64,000 nt of DNA from Apteryx mantelli (GCF_036417845.1 NC_089978.1:161321962-161385961); one strand, 5' to 3'; counted from the stretch's first letter, positions 11,201 to 25,338 are shown. A program made the numbers and translations. The notes: generated by a model from the sequence alone, not told the origin.

Positions 11201-14200
11201 GGTCAACACAATGCTATTGTTTCGGAGATTGTTACTTTTCAGATCCTGAAAGCCAGATCATCTCCATGGTGATACTGCCTGGGAGACAAGCATGCAGCAA
11301 AGTCCTAATTAATTATTTATAAACAACCCAACTCTATTGTCTGGGAGGCTGGCAAACTATCTAATCATCAGGCAAGTTGCTCTAAGCAGTAAACGGTGCC
11401 ATCTGCACCTAATAAGACCCTGCTGGTTTAAACCTCGGGGCTTCTGGACGTTTCACTTTTCCATTGCATGCTTGTTCATGTCATTACATGGATGTTACCA
11501 AAGACAAAACGCTGTTGTTCAAAGGCCAGCAGCTGCATCAACAAGCACATACAGGGTGAGGGTGCAGGTGCCACAATGCACCGGTTGCTTTTAAGAGGCA
11601 AAGGTGGCTTTCACAACTGCCTCATTCTCTATGGCAAAAGCATACAGCAAACATCAGCAGCTCTCTGCTTCATCTCCCTCTTCCCAATGCATCATCTAAA
11701 AAAGATTTTATTTCTGAAAGCTGAAGCTGATTTACTGCTACTGTATCACAACCTGTAGAGAAACTCACTCTTGCACCAAGGCATGAGACGTCTCAAGTCT
11801 ATGTGATAAACATTAAATCAAAATTTTATTTACATAAGCTGAGGCACAATGTACCAGTGCCACTGGTGAGGGCCTGGATACTTTTATCTCTATTTTAATC
11901 CTCCTTTTCCAACTCTGCTGGATGTAGTTGCTGTTATCATATCACAAATGGTGATTCAGCAAGTGAAGAGGAATTTATTAACCATAAACAATAGGCAAGG
12001 GGGTTATATCTTCTTTCTAGTTCCACCTTTATTCACAACGAAAACTGCCTGTGGAACCAAGTTTTAATGAGCAGTGGAAGGTACCAGATTAACACATTTA
12101 TGCTGTACATATACAAAGTGGGTACCAGGAGGAACATGTACAACACCCTTCCTCCACTTCTTTCCTCACCCCCGCATACAGTGTCTGTTAACAAAATTTG
12201 TGTGCACATTTCCTGAGTAACCACTGCCTGACTGGAAAATTTATATCCCTTCATTGTTTGGCACCTGCTATCCTCAACTGTGTATATGAAGCCTGGCTTA
12301 TTTACCCCATGCATCCTCTGACAAATTTACCTGGCAGACCTTTTTTCTTTTAATGCTGAGAAGCTTGGCCTTGATTCGTTCTTACTTCCAGAGGGATCTG
12401 ACAGCTCCGTAGTAATCATTTCAGGACTGAATTATCCTTAGGAGTAAAAAAACCTATTCATCTGGTTTAGCAGAGATCTTCTTTCCGATAGCATTTAAAA
12501 ACGTAGGTCAGCAATGTGGCTATTGATTTCTCATTTTGAGGCAGTGATTCTTCAAAACAGGGAGAAGAAGGGAGGGCTGCAGAATTCAGAAAGAAGGTCC
12601 AGCCCTTTCTTTCTAGACTGTCAGTGGTTCCGGCCCAGACCAATTTAGCTATCATTTGATAACTCTTGAATTTTGTAGTGTTAATTGCATTTCCAAAGGA
12701 CAAGAATGTACCCGCTCAAACCAACATTTCTGTTGATACATGTCAGAACTCTGTTGAAAAACACCTTTCTTTTCCCAAAATAGAAGTTTTTAATATGGCA
12801 TTAATGAAGTCCCAAGTTGTAGAAATGTTCAGTTTTAGAAGAAAGATCTTGCACGTAACCACTACCTTCTGTAATAACAAAGTGTTTCCCATGGTGCTAA
12901 ATCAAGTTTCCTCCTCTCGCCCCTTCCCACTGTCGCAAAGGCATGCTACTGCATGCCTGCATCCACTTCAATCTTGCATGATGCACACTGAAGCAAATTT
13001 GCCCTGGTAGCAGCAAAGGTTACAAAGGCTCTGCTGAAAAACAGAGATCTAACAAGACAGGGTTATTAGAGATGTTTGTGGTCAGGGCTGACAGGACTAG
13101 AAGCCAAGAGAGGCATTCTGGAAGAGTCACTGTAACAAGCAAAGTTTATCTTCCCGGTGAAAAGATCAAGCGTACTTACTTTTTTCCTAATTCACTTCTA
13201 AATGAGGTGGAAGGAAACCAGGAACTATTGGCCAGCTCTGTCTGAATATCCAAAGCTGCAATATTTAATACTTTAAAATGTTCATAATTTAGTGTGCAAA
13301 AAAACAGTCTTATGATCTAATTTCTGAAGAAGGACTAAAGAGAGAAAAAAATGGCCAAGTTAAAGTTTTGGGGTTGTCATGCACAGATTGATGGAATACC
13401 ATCTATTTTCCAGAGTCTAATAATGCACAAATATTCCATCCAACTACCTTCAAGCTTTCAAGGAAAGTTCATGTCTTGGCACATTAGAAATTATATCTGG
13501 AAAGAAACTGGGGTAGGGGATTTTCCCGAGGCAATGGAGGTTCATAATTGTAATTAAAAGAAAAAAATGCTTTACAACCTCAACTGTGGATCACTCCTCC
13601 TTAATAGATGTTAACCAGCACAGAATGCCACATTCACTGAAAAGATGAAAACTTCATTTACAGTTAACTTCTGGTGAAGTTGCCAAGCAAATGTTTATTT
13701 TTGGCTTCCACATCTACTAACGCCAAATGTTACACTGAATTGGGATTTCACAAAGTCTAACTGCTTTTCTTCCAGGTTACAATTTCTTTGGAACAAAAGA
13801 AAAAAAAAAAGCTGACTTCACTTATAAGTTGGAAAAAAACCTGGTAGCATCTGTTTCTATCATGTCTGTTTATATCATAGTTTAAATAAGGTTAAAATTG
13901 TGCAATTATTATTGATTGACTTCCAACTGCAGCACAACTCCATCCAGCACATGTGCAAAAGAGGAAAAGTCACTGGAAGTGAATCATGTGTCAGTTTTTT
14001 AACCTCTGCAAGTCTGTGTGCAAACTGTTTAGCACTAATTAAAATACTGGGAAGTCAGGTTAAAGAGGAGTGAAAGAATTCACAAGCCCCAAGTTTACTG
14101 TTCCCAGTGTTATATGGGTATTACAGATCCGCCCTCCAAAAACTGGAAGATAGATTTCACATTAATTTGAGGCTTGATCTCACAACTACCATAGCTGCTG

Positions 14201-14479
14201 ATGTAATGAAAAATGCTAACCTGGGGCAGCAGTGAGGGACTTTAATTCAATGTGTTTTTTTCCACTGTGAATAAGCAGTGAACCACACTGAAGTAATCCC
14301 CCGAAGTGGGAGTGCACACTGTTCAAGGCACTGATTTGGGGATGAAATGCAAAACCAAGATTCTGACTACTTGCTTAGAAAAAGCCCTTTATGACTTTCT
14401 TAAGAAGCCTGGATCTAGTTCCAGTCGGAAAATAAGTGTCCTGCAATTTCTCCCAATAATTTAAATTGGAAATGGGGTT

Positions 14480-14620
14480 ATTCACACCCTCTAAGCAACT
14501 GTTGCAAACTATTGCAATGTGCTGCTAAATAATTGCTAAATAATGGTAACCTCACCAGTTACCAGAGTCTCTATAGTGATTTTGCATATGTTTAGTTGAA
14601 AGGTGCTATATCAATGCAAG
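14480..14620 (+). repeat. MIR/CORE-type SINE remnant, tail end
   Basis: The sequence ends in TTGAAAGGTGCTATATCAAT followed by GCAAG, which matches the characteristic 3' tail of old tRNA-derived SINEs of the MIR/CORE kind (GAAAGGCGCTATATAAATGC-like). The body upstream is too eroded to assign a subfamily. Confidence 0.5.
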
Positions 14621-16799
14621 ACTGCAATTCACATTAAACAAAAGAGGGGGTTGGACACTGTTTAAAGTCTTTCTTGCAACTATTTTTTTCCAACAAGCCA
14701 CCTGGCAGCACATTTTCATTCATTAGTAAGTCCTACTGAAGGAAACAGAGGGTAAATAAACGTAACTCAGCTTATTCTCTCTTTCACTAGAGCATTTTAT
14801 GAGTTCAGAGAAGCCTCAGAACTGCTGAGAGCTTTGTACATCTTTACAATGTCTCTTCTGTCACAAGTGGTAAGTCATCTGGTCTTGTATGGACATTTTA
14901 ATTTTGCTCTCCTGGTTCTGCAGTCCTTCAAAGCAGGTTAAGAGTTAATTCAACTGTGAAAGAAAGTATTGTTTCACTGTGAGAATTACAGCAGAACATG
15001 GAAAACTTGGGAAGATTCCTTCTTCTTTTCAGAGAATTTCTGTACTTTTGGGCACGACAATGGTAATTAAAATCTAGCACCATGCTGCTTGACCACCTCA
15101 GATTCCTAATTAACTTAGCGAGATTTTTAAGTCTGGCAAGATTTTAAAGTTGAGTTTAGAGTTCAGGCTTTTGGGTTAACATTCATGAGCTGGCATTCAT
15201 TATGCAAGGATGGTGGACCACAGAGATCATATGACAGAATATACACAGATATATGTAAATGGAATAGTCGGAGGGGTTAATGACACAGGACTAGCAACTC
15301 AGAAGCAACTATAACCAGGAAAATTCTCTAAATTAGTCTCAAATGGATCAAAAGATAAACACCGCTTCCTGGTGGAAATCTAGTGAACCATAGTCCCACG
15401 TCTTATCTGGAAAAATACTTTCAAAAACTAAAAGATTGGCAACTGTGTGTATGAAACCTCACCCAGGTTATTTTGCTCCAGGACTTGCAAATCGCTTTGT
15501 AATATTAAATTTGTTTTTGTAAAAGCACTACTTCAGTATTACATTGTCCAACCTGGATGTTACTTATTTAACGTTCCCTTTTTGGAAGGGGCTGTCCTAG
15601 AATTTATGGCAGAATATGGTGGAATTGCTACAGAGGGAGGAAAGGACTTTGCTAGTATTTTTTCCCCATCCGTCTCTGATTTCTAAGAAATATTTATACT
15701 CCTGAAGGTAAAGGAACCTCCTGTTGTTTCTTTCTATTTATCAAAAGTAAATTACCAGGGCCACCCCAATGGCTCAGTGGAGAGAGTAATATAGAAACAG
15801 GAACGCTCTGGCTCCCTACGGCCAGTTGGGCTTGGAATAGAGAGCGCTGTGACAGGGTGAAGAATGAATTATGCTTTCCTACAATGAAGTGGTTGGCTAT
15901 CAAGCAGTTTTGCAGCCTTAAAAGTATAGTTTCTGCTTTCCCTGCTACAAGAGAAGCTCACGGATACAGGCTGTTGTTACAAGTAGTTACAGGGAGAGTT
16001 AACTTTGGAGGGAAGAAACAGCAAACCAAAATTTTTTCTTCTAGAGGAAAAAGCTTTTGGCAAAGGACTCCCCCAGACTGTGATTTCCAGGACTGCTGCC
16101 CCCTTCTTCAGCATGCACAGACACCTTTTTTGGCACGTGCTTTGGCCAGGGTCAGTCAAACAAGGGAGGGCTAGCACTCAGATTTCTGGGCTCCCTTTGC
16201 CAAAAGCTAAGACATTAGGTAGTGCTACAGCAGCAGCGCAGGCTTCCCACTTCACCCTGCCAGTGACCTTTGCACAGACTTGGATATACCACCTTCCTCA
16301 GGGTGAGGAGCAATTCCCTCTCACGCTGCTCAGTCCAGAAATTCATCTCAGCAAATACCACAAATCATGTCATGCTGAGGAGAACTATTAAAGTGGTGCT
16401 GTGCAATGTGAATTGCTGTCCACAAGGGACTGGAGCGAGAGACTGCCTAACCCATTTTGTTTAACTTTTACTTAAACAACCCCGAAAGGGGAAGCTGCAT
16501 TGCTACTCTGGAAATTACAACTTTCATCTCATTTGAGCCACACATTCCTCAGCTGAACTGCAGAAATAATTTAAGAACAAACTCCCAAATAAGACTCTCT
16601 TCAACATTTCCTACATTTCCTAGAAATATATTACCTCTGCTGTTGCAAACTAAAAGGACACTTACTAATTTAGGCAGGTTAAAGTTCTTTTAGTAGCCCC
16701 AGTAAACTCAAATGTCAAGCTAATTACACGGATTTCACTCGTCTTGCATTTTCACATTCCTCAAAACACCACCATGCCACACTGCCGTAGTGCTCATCA

Positions 16800-16910
16800 T
16801 TTCCAACTCGATCCTGCCACAGCGCTTGTGTGTACTGCGTTACTCACTCTCTCGCAGCGCACTGTCCAGGGCAGGAATCGAGAGACCTACACAAGCGCCC
16901 TACTGCGAGT
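16800..16910. other. CpG-rich patch with interlocked inverted repeats
   Basis: Within AT-rich intron, this stretch is dense in CpG. CTCGATCCTGCC (16807-16818) is the inverse of GGCAGGAATCGAG (16870-16882), with one extra base. GCGCTTGTGT (16822-16831) is the exact inverse of ACACAAGCGC (16889-16898). A small hairpin, CCTAC-TGCGA-GTAGG, follows at about 16899-16913. The two pairs interlock rather than nest. I cannot name a function. Confidence 0.5.
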
Positions 16911-17562
16911 AGGGCAAACTTAGGTTCCCCTTAGCGACAACTGCTTCCTGAAGCCTGCTTTAACGTGCATGTCGCAGCTTAGAGGTGCCAACATTTACTG
17001 GGTTGTTCAAGCGCCGTTTAGAGTTTTGCTGGGCAGATAAGAAGAATAACTTGGGTGTACAGTGAAACAAAGATACAGCTGTTTGGGCCAAGCATTCAGT
17101 TCATGGCAATACTTCATAGGAATTATTCTCTGTAACAACTGAACTGTCATCTCCTACAACTACATCCCAGGCAACCTCCCAGCTGAGCTCACTAAGGCTG
17201 CTGTCTGATGTGCTCTACATACAAACACCCAGAACTACCCAGATGTTCTCTATGTAAAACACTTGGTTTGAAACATGCAGCACTTCTTTCCAAAAAGCCA
17301 TTACATTTGTTTAATGGACTCACACAGTTCATCTAAAATATCCTGGAGCAGACATTTGACTGCAACTCTACTCTACAAGCCCCATCTGCAAAAAGAAAAA
17401 AGAAAGAAAAAGTAAATGAGAATGCTTTACATGATTTATGTTGTCTTTATGATCAGCCAGTTCATAAAATACAAGCTTTGCTCTACAGACAATAACACAA
17501 ATTGCTTTCAAGTGTATTGTTTAGTCCTTGCCTGTGTTAACCAAATACTTCAATTGAAACAA

Positions 17563-17650
17563 AGGGCCAAATTCTACTCTTCAGTTTACAACAGTGTTAA
17601 TGTAACTGTGAGCAGCATTTTACCCATGGACATCACAAGGGATGTGATTT
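17563..17650 (+). repeat. Ancient amniote repeat fragment
   Basis: The run GGGCCAAATTCTACTCTTCA followed by GTTTACAACAGTGTTAATGT resembles the recurrent amniote repeat consensus that begins GGGCCAAATTCTGCTCTCAG and continues with a TTACACCAGTGTAAAT-like core. It is a short diverged copy. Confidence 0.45.
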
Positions 17651-18255
17651 TTTTAGTTTTACACTCAAAGTGAGTGAATAATGATATCCAATAATGATAA
17701 CCAGTTACATTCATGGCTACAGAGTTTTCTTTTCATCTGAGAAAGGCTGGAAGGAGGTTAAAGTACAGAATGAAATTCTTTTCCCTGATGAATTCCTCTC
17801 TAGTAATACGCAACCCACAATGAAGCATTTCATAGGTCCCGTTAGAACACATTTTCATAATGAAATGCCAGACAGGATGAACTGAGAGAACACATTTGTT
17901 TCACAGAAATAAAGAAATGGAGAGAAAATCCTCATATTGTACACAGAATAAACCTGTTGTTGAAAAAGAGGGCTAGTTCATGGCCTTGATGTAAATACAC
18001 CAGGCAGTCTAGCCGAAGGCCCTTGTTCTTTCCAGGTCCTAAGGACTTGAAGTGGTATGGAGTAGTGATCAAACGTGAAGGAGATGCAACAGCCTGGGGG
18101 CTTTGGAAAAGGTGGCACCATTGCTTCTAGCATGTGCCTAGAGCCATGAAAGAGGATGTTATTTTACCAGTTATCTTCCTGAGACAGAGATGGTTACACA
18201 CATATAAGACAAGGCTAGACTCAGTGAAGCACTGAAGCCATCATAGATCATCCTC

Positions 18256-18336
18256 TTTGTGGCTCTGCCACAGATGCTCTGGATGACCTTAGAGAAACCG
18301 CTTACGCACTCAGCCTCAAAGTACAGCTGTAACAAC
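18256..18336 (+). repeat. MIR-type SINE head fragment
   Basis: The order of words (CTCTGCCACAGATGCTCTGG, then ATGACCTTAGAGAAACCGCT, then CTCAGCCTCAAAGTACAGCT) follows the MIR/CORE SINE core: CTGCCAC, TGTGACCTTGGGCAA, CACTTA, CCTCAG. It is decayed, and another fragment of the same kind lies at 18561-18672. Confidence 0.5.
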
Positions 18337-18560
18337 AGAATCCTACAGGCGACAGAGCTTAAACCCACAGAAGAGTGTTTCTCTATTTCACCTTATTTCA
18401 GCACCCCAAAGAAAATACATACCACCAGGAAAGGATATCTCTGCTTGCCAGAACTGCTCCCACCGTTCAGCTCCTGCTCATCCTGGGTTGGCCCACGGTA
18501 CAACTTTTTCACCTGACTAGCTGACCCAGCTAAGCTGATGCAACATTTAAGTATAGATAT

Positions 18561-18672
18561 TGCCTCATTTCCTCTTCGCAAAAATGGAGGGAATAATTCT
18601 ACTTACTAAACAAAAGAACTGTGAGGCTATGAAAGAGTTTGTGAGGTGCTCTGATAGTAGGGTGATGAATGA
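18561..18672 (+). repeat. MIR-type SINE tail fragment
   Basis: TGCCTCATTTCCTCTTCGCA, then AAAATGGAGGGAATAATTCT, ACTTACT, TGTGAGGCTATGAAAGAGTT and TGTGAGGTGCTCTGATAGT match, in order, the second half of a MIR/CORE-type SINE (CCTCAGTTTCCC, TAAAATGGGAATAAT, GTGAGG, GTGCTCTGA). The offset from the fragment at 18256 suggests two copies or an element split by about 230 bases. Confidence 0.55.
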
Positions 18673-20657
18673 CACACAAAGCCTATAAATAAATACAAAA
18701 GAGGGAAAGTTGAACTGTACAAAAGGAAGAGGCAGCTTAGCATAAAGGATACCATATGACTCATGTATAGGCCTGGTTAAAAATTTATCATCCTGAGGGG
18801 TTAATGTGGATGTCTCTCAGTTGTACCCCTATGTAGGTCAGCTAAGCCCATGCCAAATCTATTCTTGGATTCAGAACCAAGTGAATTATAAAAATATGTA
18901 CAGAATCCAACTAAGCTCCCCCAAAATTCCAGCTAATCCTATCACATTACAGTTGTCAAGCATAGGTGCAAATGCCCTGCTTACTACTGTATCTTAAATA
19001 CTCTTGTGCTCAAACAGTAGTATTGCCTTCTAGCAGATATTTTACCGGCGTTTTTGTCTTATGCAGCTATTTCATGCTCCAGGCTGTGCAGGGTTAGAGC
19101 ATTCATCAAGCAGAGAGGTTTCACTCTTTGGTATTTTCCTACCAGACACCTTTTTCCTGTGCCAAAATGTTTCAGCAGGAACAATGAACTGCAGCATGGC
19201 ACTGCTGAAATCACTGCTAAGAATGACGTTGTTTCAAGTTTAAGGACATCTTCAGGTGCTCTAGCTTCCAGGACTACCCGATGGGCTAACAGGCATTCAT
19301 GCCTTGCAACAGACACAAACTCCATTCTAGAAGTTACTTGATTTGATTCATGCAGAATAAACAAATAAATGAAAATCCAAACATATGCCATAGGAGTTGT
19401 TTTTCTAACAAATGCTTAGCAACCCTTCTCTGTTAAACTAACATGCAAAAGGCTTAATCTTTTAGTATCAATGACAATGAAACACTGTTTAACAAAAAGA
19501 AACATTTGTTTAGTACCAGAAAGATCAATTTTTATCCAATCCTCCTTGCTACCTTTTGTGATCAGCACCATAAAAAATATTCATACTCACTTTTAAAATA
19601 ACACTTGTATCTCAAGTAAAGGGAGATATCATTCATCATCAGGGGTTTTGTGGAGATTAGAAATTGTAACAGAGATGAAATCCCTTTTTTGTGTATGGGA
19701 AACATGATATGGAGGCTTTGCGATTTCCATCTACAGCAGGACCCAAATCTTTCTGATCTATCCATGAATGGCTAAATTTAGTCTCCAAACTTGGAACAGT
19801 ATCCTTTCACAAGAACAATGAATTTCTTTTCTTTTTTAAGTCTAATATCCCTTAACTACTGTCCCTATTCCAAGGCACTAGTGCTTAAACCCAAATATGC
19901 TGACTCAGCTCACTATCACAGAGAGACATTAGCATAATTGCAAGTCCCTCAAGCAGCCAGACCTCAGAGCAAAGAGATTTGGCTCCTCCACAGTTTCTGC
20001 TTAAGTTGTCCCATATGCCAGCAGCGGGGCCAGGGTAGCTATGGGGTTCTGGGCTTAACATAATATCTAGGGCTCACCACAGGCAGATGTCCCTGAGGAA
20101 GGCAAGGTGATAAGGATGGAGTTGCCTTTCCAGCATTAATGTGTGTTAGAGACAGCTCCATATGGCATGCGGGACCTCTCCCCTTACTCCCACAGCATCC
20201 AAAACTGCCCTTGGCCCGCTCTGAAATGGCGTAGTGGGAACAAGGAGGGTTGCAAGTGGCCTGCACAGGATTGAGTAGAGTTAGGGTTAAAAAAGACCTG
20301 GCTGAGCAGGAAGGTAAAGTGAGCAGGGTTGTGAAGAGGAGAGTTTTCTATTATAGATGGGGCTGAGGTGAGGTGGGAAAGGTAGTGAGCTAGAAGGGAA
20401 GGCTGAGTAGTCACCCTGAAATTAGTTGTGTTGGTCGAATATTAACTTGAACACCCTCAACTGTCTTCTTAACAATGTTTGTGGTCTGGTTAGTAGAGGT
20501 CACTGGAATAGATTCTGCAGCCATGAAATAAGTTATAAACCACTAAATAACCTGCATTTATTTTGTGATTTTGCCATTACCTACAACTGGCCTGGACTAT
20601 TTTGAATATTCCAGTCATGTCAAGTCATTTTCCCACAGCTGCTTCATTGTTGAGTAT

Positions 20658-20664
20658 TTATATA

Positions 20665-20695
<31 letters not shown>
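20658..20695. repeat. (TA)n microsatellite
   Basis: About 38 bases of alternating TA with one interruption (TATTA) near the middle, followed by an A run. Likely length-variable. Confidence 0.95.
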
Positions 20696-22918
20696 AAAAA
20701 GAGGAACTACCCATTACAGTATTTTACTATTTTCCTCCATGTGTAAGAACAGAGACTGAAAAAAATCACACTTGAGCAAGATCCAGGACTTGCATCCAGT
20801 TGTGGGCCAGTGACAGTTTTAAGGGCTGACATCTTGTAAACCATCAAAGCTAGCAGGAAATGCTATCTGCCTTTGGAGAGTTAAGTATTAATACTATGCA
20901 TTAGTTTAAAAGAATGAATTGAGGTGATTAGTTCAGGATGATCGAGATCTATGGTGATTAGTTTAAAATATGAAAAATACTGAGCTAAAATGAGAGCATT
21001 AAACAGTGTATCAGCAATAGATGGCTACAGTCTGGCACCCTCCACCCATCTCCCATTGTAGCATGTAGTAAAGGTTAGAGGAGGGCCTCTACATCTATGC
21101 AACATCTGGCATTTTTGGTGTGGGTCCAGGCTGTTTGATCAGGATGGCCAGACACCATAGCCTCATGCAATATCTCACCCAGCCCCCTAGTGTTCAAAGG
21201 TCTGGGATCCTCTAATTTATACAATGTACCATGTTGTCTGTGAAGACATGGTGATAAATACATTCTGTTTAAAAGCAGATACTTCTCAAATCATAACTTG
21301 CAGATGCTCAAAGTCTTTCATGTGGGTAAGACAAATGAGAGCCATAGAGACAGATTTTGTAGCCAGGGAGTACAGGAAGCAACAGCAGGAGAACACTATT
21401 GAAAGCCTGGATACACTTATGGCTTTAATGAATTGGTCATCAAATATAACAGTACACATATGCAGTTTTTACCTTGCTTTGTAGTTCGCTCCCTGCCTCC
21501 CCCAGCCCCAGCTTTCCCCATATATCTACTGAAGTGGAAATCATTTTGAGTTCAGTTTATTAAATGGACACACATGGTACTCACATCTGTTGGAAGATAT
21601 TTGAGGGAAACACTGACAAATATCATTTGCATATTTAGTAACAGACCTTTTTATCTGAGGCACATTTCCTCTGAAATACCAACTATTCCAAGCACATTGG
21701 CCCATCAGAGGCAATAACGAGAATATTTTCTATAAAGTATCAGGTGCACACCTGGGCAGTTTAGGGACAAAGTCTGACTTATGAAGGAGGCAAGGAAGAG
21801 ACGAGATCAGCACTCTGTGTAGGTCAAAGATTCCCATGCCATAATATGCGCATCCCTGGTGGCGCACAAACCATCAAAACTGTACGTCAGAGCTGGGCAC
21901 TGGCAGCAGTCACTGCCCGCGTCAGGAGCTGTGGATGCTCAGCTGCTCCGCACAGACGAGGAGCTGGCAGCGGCCACTGCCACTTCTTGCTCCCACACCA
22001 CCTCACGCCTGCAGGCACACCTGAAGTTCTGGCTCAGAAGCATCAACTAGGGCCAAGGCAGAAAACATGTCTTTGGTCCCACTTTACATAGGTAGAGGGT
22101 GCAAGAGGTCAGCAAGGAAAACAACGGTGTCCTAGCATGAAGAACCTGCTTGTACAGTAGGAGGGGATGCTATGGTCCAAGCCTCCTGGTTTGGGAAGAC
22201 GGATGGTACGTAAGTGTGGTCCAGGAGACTGGAGACTGAGGCTCCTGTTGCTGCCACCAGCCAGGGAGCTGCCCACATTAAGGCAAAGTCAGCAGTCAGG
22301 CAGACTGTGTTGATGAATCTCTGGTACATGGCATTGGAAACGTGCCCCTTACGCTCTACATTTTGATTATCATACCTTTACTCATGTTAACCTGTCTGTG
22401 TTCAAGACTGATATACCTGAGACTGTTTTTTAACCCACATACGGCATTCTTCCTTGGCGCTGCTGTGGCCACCATGTGCCTCTTCCCGATTCTTCAATCC
22501 AGCAAAAACTCTCTAGTTATTTATTCACCAGACAATACACAGACCAACTGCGATTACAGTTCTATAAAGGATAAACAATTGCTAGCAAGAACTGCACATT
22601 CCAAATGGTTTTATTCAATATGCATGACCCCGAACTACAATATATACAATAATTGTCTCCCCATGTCAAAGCTGCATTGTGGTTCTTAAAAAATAATAAT
22701 TTTTAAAACACATGCCACCAAAAACGCAATATATTTTATCTATATCTAATGAAAGACATTGTACAAGCAATTTCCATTCTGTTGAGTTCTCTCGCATATG
22801 GTGCTTTGAAACCATTTGTAAAAATGCTTGGGCATTTTTACAGTGTTTTAAGCTGAGGACTGAATTATAAACATTGGCTCAAATTCTGCTGTGAATTTCA
22901 AATTTAGTGGGATCACAG

Positions 22919-22934
22919 CATATATATATATATA
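22919..22934. repeat. Short (TA)n microsatellite
   Basis: Eight uninterrupted TA/AT units inside NUAK1 intron 1. Confidence 0.85.
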
Positions 22935-24296
22935 CCAGGCCAAAATTTGCCCCATTAATTAATCTAAATTCCCTACATTAAGTAGTACCCCCTCACATAG
23001 GGATATATTGAGACACAGGAAAGTTAATTGACCTGCTGAAAATTGCTCAATCTAATGAAAAAAGAAGCAACAGGCCCTCAAAACCTTCTAATTTGTTCAC
23101 CTCTCTAAGACTGCAACATCTTTGAAGGAATATTACTTGATGCTCACTCGAGGCTGAGGAAGAATATATTGTTCTTTACTTTGGTAAAAGATTTGACAAG
23201 CTAATAAATTCGATGACCCCTTACTGGCTAGTCATTCATTCAGACTTTTATACCACTGAACTATACTCCTCTGAACCAACTGCCTCTCTAACAGGACTTT
23301 TCAGTGCAGAATACAATTATTTTGGACTAGTGTCTTTCACCTAATAACCTGCTGTACTCAGAAATTTCTGTTTGCAGCCCTTGAAGTTCAGTTCTTTCTC
23401 GACATTTCAGTTACACAAGTGTATATGTGAAGACTGAATGAAGTAATTTTTTACAACCTGACGGTAACTCCTGTTGTAGTAAGCCTACAGTATTCACTGC
23501 AAATCACATGAGATTAAATCCAGTGTTTTTTTCTCTTTTACCTTTAATTGAGAGTCTCAGAACCTAGCTAATAATTAGGGATGGAACAAACAACAAATTA
23601 ACAACAAACTATACGGAAGTCCATATCCCCTTTCCAATTCCCATGCATTCCAGATCTAGAATTTCCATGCTTTGGTACAAACTGTACAGAAGGCGATCGA
23701 AGTTTCAGGAACACACCTTTACCAGCATTGTGAAAACGTGTCCAAATTTAGCCATGGTATGAGTCTCTAAAAGAACATAGTTTGCACATCTTCGGGGAGA
23801 GGTTAGGTTTGGCACCTACGTTTTGCAAGAACAACTCTTCCACTGAGGAATCTCCAGCTGCACAGAGCTGTTAGGCAGCTGGAGAGGCACATGCAGGACC
23901 CACCACGGCCTGCACGGATTTTGCAGGCAGCTTCGAGCTGCGAAGCACTGAGCAAAGCAGCACCTGCTGCGCGGGTCATGGCGCTGGCACGCAGAGCAAA
24001 GGCAGAGGCAGCAGCACAAGCGCAGCACAGAGAGGTCAGCAACGAAGAGCCAAGCTGAATATCATACAGGGACAAAAGCTTCAGGCAAAGAGAGCGAGCA
24101 GCCAGCGGAAAGAAGGAGAGACTGAGCTCTGCTGCTCAGCTGTCATCTTTCAGACTCTGATGTTACATACTCTGCATGTCTGGGAAATCAGGTATTGGGT
24201 TGTGCACTTAAAACTAGCAGACACTTCTGATGATTTTGGCTTTAATCTACAAATTTTTCTTTCTCAAGTATAAATTGGGGGTAGTGATGCAAGCCC

Positions 24297-24384
24297 TTAT
24301 TACTATTATTCATGGGTGTTATCATAGCTGTAGAAGTCACATTCATGAATCAAGATCCTGCTGGGCAAAGCACTGTACAAGCAC
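24297..24384 (+). repeat. Ancient amniote repeat fragment
   Basis: The words TTATTACTATTATT, GGGTGTTATCATAGCTGTAG, TCATGAATCAAGATCCTGCT and AAAGCACTGTACAAGCA follow the order of a common bird/turtle/crocodile repeat (TTATTTGTATTAC, GTAGCGCCTAGGAGCC, CCAGGACCCCATTGTGC, GCGCTGTACAAACAC). It is a decayed copy, and a second short one of the same type lies at 39608-39668. Confidence 0.55.
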
Positions 24385-25338
24385 TTCACATCACAGCAGT
24401 GTTGAGTAGATACTTCCACCAGTGTCCGCAATAAAGGAAGATACTTCAATGAAAACAACAGAGGAAATCTCCAAAGAATAAACAGTTCTGTGCCAGATTT
24501 GGGCATTATTCTGCAAAAGATGCATACTAAATGACCAAGATAAAAATCAATACGAAGTAGTGGCCCATGTGTTAAGTGATGCAGAAGCTCTGAGGAAAAA
24601 AATGGGAGTATATCATGTCATTAAAATCATATGATAATTTGCATGCGTAAGAGGGAAGAGCGGGATACTGACATTTTCTATTTGTGGAATGCTTGACTTT
24701 GCAACATTAACATGCTTTTAACATAACTTCTTTATTAACTGGGAGAGTCCAGTTCTCGAAGGCTCCCAAAGCGCTCCAGTTCCTTGTACAGAAGATACAC
24801 TGAGGAAACAGAGGAGAACACGTGTCCAGGCAGTCCGCAGTGAGCCACTGAACCACAGCGTACTGACTGCTAACCAGGCTTGAGGCTCCTGGCCGAAGCA
24901 CTTGAAAGCAACGGACAGCCATCTTCCTCCCTAAGGCACCAGCAAAGCAGACAAGAGAATTGGGATGAACGTCCTACCTGGCTTTCACTGTCCCTGGTGA
25001 CTCGTGAGCACACTTTTATCTTGCTATTTGGAATTTTTAAAAACCACACTGCAAACAAACGAATGGTTGCTCGGCAAAAAAGGCCTTAATTCCTGACAAG
25101 ACAGAGCTGTCACTGCTGGTATTCATGTTTTGGTGTTGCCATAATACAGAGAAATAGTCTGCAAAGCAAAGGCTTCCTTCAATATATAATGTTTCTGTTT
25201 CAGAGTTTCAAAAACCCTGTGTGGGTTTTCTGAATCATCACAAAGCAGAGTTATTTCAAAGTGAAGATTTTCACTGGAATTGCACATGAAAATAGTTCTG
25301 TTGATCTAAGGCTTGTTTTGTGGGTTGGGCTTTTTTTT

